A DNA stretch of 64,000 nt from Fontisphaera persica (GTDB taxonomy: Bacteria; Verrucomicrobiota; Verrucomicrobiia; Limisphaerales; Fontisphaeraceae), in assembly GCF_024832785.1 (NCBI RefSeq), contig NZ_CP116615.1, positions 3,472,001-3,536,000 on the forward strand. The letters are read 5' to 3'. The notes under the pieces are model-generated. The model was not told the origin of the DNA and searched no databases. It was given only the letters and a program-made list of their open reading frames with translations. Below, one piece after another: positions 61,911-64,000 of this stretch. Position 1 is the stretch's first letter; each line of letters begins with the position of its first letter. Position numbers and translations under genes: made by a program.

Positions 61911-64000
61911 ATGCGCAAAGATTCTGAGCCGGCAACTCCTGCGGCCAGCCAGGGTTCCCATTGCCTGCTGAAAGTGGTGGGCGAGGCCATGCAAAAAGAC
62001 CCCACCATCGAGGCTGTCAAGGTGAACCGCGCCGACCATACCCTGTCCGTGGCCGGCCTGGGCCACGCCCCCAGTGAAACCGCCGCCCGCCATCTGACAG
62101 CAGAGGTCCAGCGCCTGCAAACCCACCAGGGCGAGCCGTGTTGTTTGCTGCGCGATGCCGCCTCCGATTGCCTCCAATGTCCGGAAACTCCCCCCGTCCT
62201 CCCGCCGCACCTCAAGGTGGAGCACCAACCCGGGAGCACGGTCATTGCCCGCGTCACCTGCCCCACCGCGCCCCGATTCTGGCGCTGGCGCCAATGGCCC
62301 CTGCCGCGGCTGGTCCCCCGCGAAGTCGAGCTGGCGGAGGAAATTGAAGAATCCGAATGGCGCTGGCAAATGGCCGCCGCTGTGCTGTGCGGCCTCCTGG
62401 CCCTGGGAGCCCACTTCACCCTGAGCTTCCGGCTGGCCGGGGACTTCAGCGAAGCCGCCAGTGTGCTGCTCTATTTGCTGGCCTACGTGGCAGGCTCCTG
62501 GTTCAACGCCCATGAAGTCTGGGAACGCCTGCAAAAAGGGGTGCTGGATGTTCATTTCCTGATGCTGGCGGTGGCGGTGGGCAGCGCCGCCATCGGCCAT
62601 TGGGGAGAGGGCGCCACGCTGTTGTTTCTCTTTTCGTTTTCCGGCGCGCTCGAGCATTACGCCCTCGGCCGCACCCAGCGCGAGATTCGCAGTCTTTTTC
62701 GCACCGCCCCCAAAACTGCCACGGTGCTGGACGAACAGGGACACGAACACACCGTGCCCGTCGAGCAGTTGCATCCCGGCCAGCGCCTCCTCATCAAACC
62801 CGGCGAGCAATTTCCCGTGGATGCCGAAGTGCTCAAAGGCAGCACCGCCGCCGATGAATCCAATCTTACCGGCGAAGCCACCCCCGTCCCCAAAACCTTG
62901 GGCGACACCGTCCTGGCGGGCACGTTGAACCTGTGGGGCGGCGTGGAGGTTGCCGTGCTGCGCCCGGCCAGCCAGAGCGCCTTGCAAAAAATCATCGCGC
63001 TGATTCAGCAGGCGCAACATCTCAAGGCGCCTTCCCAACGCTTCACCGACCGTTTCGGCACCCGCTACACTTATGGTGTGCTGGGGCTTTGCGTGCTGAT
63101 GTTTTTCGTCTGGTGGCTGGGTTTCGGCCTGCCGCCCTTTCAATCCCAAGGTGAGTCGGGCAGCGCCTTCTATCGCGCCATGATTTTGCTGGTCGTGGCC
63201 TCGCCCTGCGCACTGGTGTTGTCCATTCCCTCGGCCGTGCTCGCCGCCATCGCCTGGGCGGCGCGGCGCGGCATCCTCTTCCGCGGCGGCGCCGCCGTGG
63301 AAAACCTGGCCGGCATCCAGGTCGTCGCGCTCGATAAAACCGGCACCCTCACCACGGGCGAGCTCCGCGTGGACCGCATCGAGAGCTTCCCGCCCGGCCG
63401 CGAAACCGAAGTGGCCCAACTGGCCTTCTCCCTGGAGCGCCTTTCCCATCACCCTCTGGCCCGCGCCATCACCGCGCATGGCAAGCGCCTGCAGCTTCAA
63501 CCCCTGGAATTGCAGGACTTCACCTCCCACACCGGTTTGGGTTTGCAGGCGCGCTGCAATGGCGAAGAAGTACGCCTGGGCCGCCGCGAGTGGCTGGCCG
63601 ACGGCCCGGCAGCTCAAATTATTGCCCAAGTGCCTCCTACCGATACCAGCCATTCCGAAGTTTGGGTCTGCCGCAACGGCCTGGTGGGACGCATCCTCCT
63701 CCGCGATGACGTGCGCCCCGCCGCCCGCGAGGTCATTCGCCAAATCCGCGCCGAAGGTTTGCAAACCCTGGTCTTGACGGGCGACCGTCAGGCCGCAGCC
63801 CGCCAGCTTCAGGAAGAGCTGGGACTGGACGATGTCCGCGCCGAATTGAAACCGGAGCAAAAAGTGGCCGCCATCGTGGAATTGACCCGCCAGGGAAAAC
63901 GCGTGGCCATGGTCGGCGATGGTGTGAACGATGCCCCCAGTCTGGCGGCGGCTGATGTGGGCGTGGCCATGGGCGCTCGCGGCTCAGATGCCGCCCTCGA
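61911..64000 (+). CDS. P1B-type heavy-metal translocating ATPase, 3' end cut by window
   Basis: The frame is open from ATG 61911 through the window end (about 697 codons visible). The N-terminus has a soluble domain with a Cys cluster (EPCCLLRDAASDCLQC). TM helices follow, then LTGEATPVPKTLGDTV (actuator loop TGE), VVASPCALVLSIPSAV (SPC motif in the metal-site helix), LDKTGTLTTGE (phosphorylated Asp), ERLSHHPLARA (nucleotide-binding HP) and MVGDGVNDAPS (hinge). SPC, rather than CPC, is typical of the P1B-4 group that exports Co, Zn or Fe. The last TM segments and the stop lie beyond the window. Confidence 0.93.
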   Translation, partial: MRKDSEPATPAASQGSHCLLKVVGEAMQKDPTIEAVKVNRADHTLSVAGLGHAPSETAARHLTAEVQRLQTHQGEPCCLLRDAASDCLQCPETPPVLPPHLKVEHQPGSTVIARVTCPTAPRFWRWRQWPLPRLVPREVELAEEIEESEWRWQMAAAVLCGLLALGAHFTLSFRLAGDFSEAASVLLYLLAYVAGSWFNAHEVWERLQKGVLDVHFLMLAVAVGSAAIGHWGEGATLLFLFSFSGALEHYALGRTQREIRSLFRTAPKTATVLDEQGHEHTVPVEQLHPGQRLLIKPGEQFPVDAEVLKGSTAADESNLTGEATPVPKTLGDTVLAGTLNLWGGVEVAVLRPASQSALQKIIALIQQAQHLKAPSQRFTDRFGTRYTYGVLGLCVLMFFVWWLGFGLPPFQSQGESGSAFYRAMILLVVASPCALVLSIPSAVLAAIAWAARRGILFRGGAAVENLAGIQVVALDKTGTLTTGELRVDRIESFPPGRETEVAQLAFSLERLSHHPLARAITAHGKRLQLQPLELQDFTSHTGLGLQARCNGEEVRLGRREWLADGPAAQIIAQVPPTDTSHSEVWVCRNGLVGRILLRDDVRPAAREVIRQIRAEGLQTLVLTGDRQAAARQLQEELGLDDVRAELKPEQKVAAIVELTRQGKRVAMVGDGVNDAPSLAAADVGVAMGARGSDAAL

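Noticed and set aside
61899-63860. 653-residue minus-strand ORF
   Set aside because: It is antisense to the P-type ATPase, whose DKTGT and GDGVNDAP motifs are on the plus strand.

Overview
The window reads as a GC-rich, densely coding bacterial chromosome segment, most likely from a member of the Verrucomicrobiota (a Limisphaerales/Pedosphaera-type relative). This is inferred from the gene content, not from a marker gene: Tat-signal TIM-barrel and Gfo/Idh proteins, paired DUF1080 proteins, a [24 protein letters not shown] prepilin leader, GH43 and sugar-transport genes, and intergenic repeats with palindromic cores. There is no rRNA. One tRNA is visible, tRNA-Gly(CCC).

Layout. 1-11.3 kb: the end of a TgpA-like transglutaminase, MsrB-MsrA, two Tat-exported enzymes (aldo/keto reductase, TIM-barrel isomerase), a TonB/ExbB/ExbD-type energy-transduction triad, a PAS protein, a sugar porter, a prepilin-like protein and an RMD1-like protein. 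11.5-12.4 kb: an HDOD signalling protein. 12.4-15.0 kb: a gene-free block of composite repeats. 15.0-22.0 kb: two DUF1080 proteins, HtpG, the overlapping amrS-amrB-amrA set and tRNA-Gly. 22.1-25.5 kb: a Gfo/Idh oxidoreductase, then a more AT-rich HD-hydrolase/YwgA-like pair. 25.6-31.3 kb: a FucP-like transporter with a large loop insertion, a strongly structured intergenic region ending in a textbook terminator, aspS, and a decayed IS481-type element with a 15-bp target duplication. 31.3-40.5 kb: a CBM9-like protein, mnmE split by one frameshift, an MBL hydrolase, a TIM-barrel protein, a 1472-residue glycogen-debranching-like protein and purN. 40.5-43.6 kb: a second repeat block, a truncated RHS protein with a Cys-rich C-terminus, a candidate membrane immunity protein and an IS3 remnant. 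43.65-49.7 kb: a minus-strand aa3-type cytochrome c oxidase cluster with heme O/A synthesis (ctaA, ctaB, coxA, coxC, two small membrane proteins, coxB). 49.9-54.2 kb: a secreted protein, a GT2, a DUF6580 protein and a beta-CASP RNase-like protein. 54.2-58.7 kb: a multidomain lipid enzyme (acyl reductase, AMP-ligase, ACP, PlsC). 58.8-64.0 kb: cutA, GH43, a membrane protein, GT9 and a P1B metal ATPase cut by the window end.

Working together: the sugar porter, FucP-like transporter, GH43, DUF1080, Gfo/Idh and TIM-barrel genes point to a saccharide-degrading lifestyle, and the oxidase block to aerobic respiration. The debranching-like protein indicates storage glucan turnover.

The signals most worth a second look are: (i) the four-activity lipid protein; (ii) a family of GTAG-headed double-hairpin repeats whose stems stay perfect while loop length changes, also found inside the RHS gene; (iii) the structured RNA-like region before the FucP-like transporter; (iv) the HD/YwgA-like pair; (v) the RHS tail plus candidate immunity gene.
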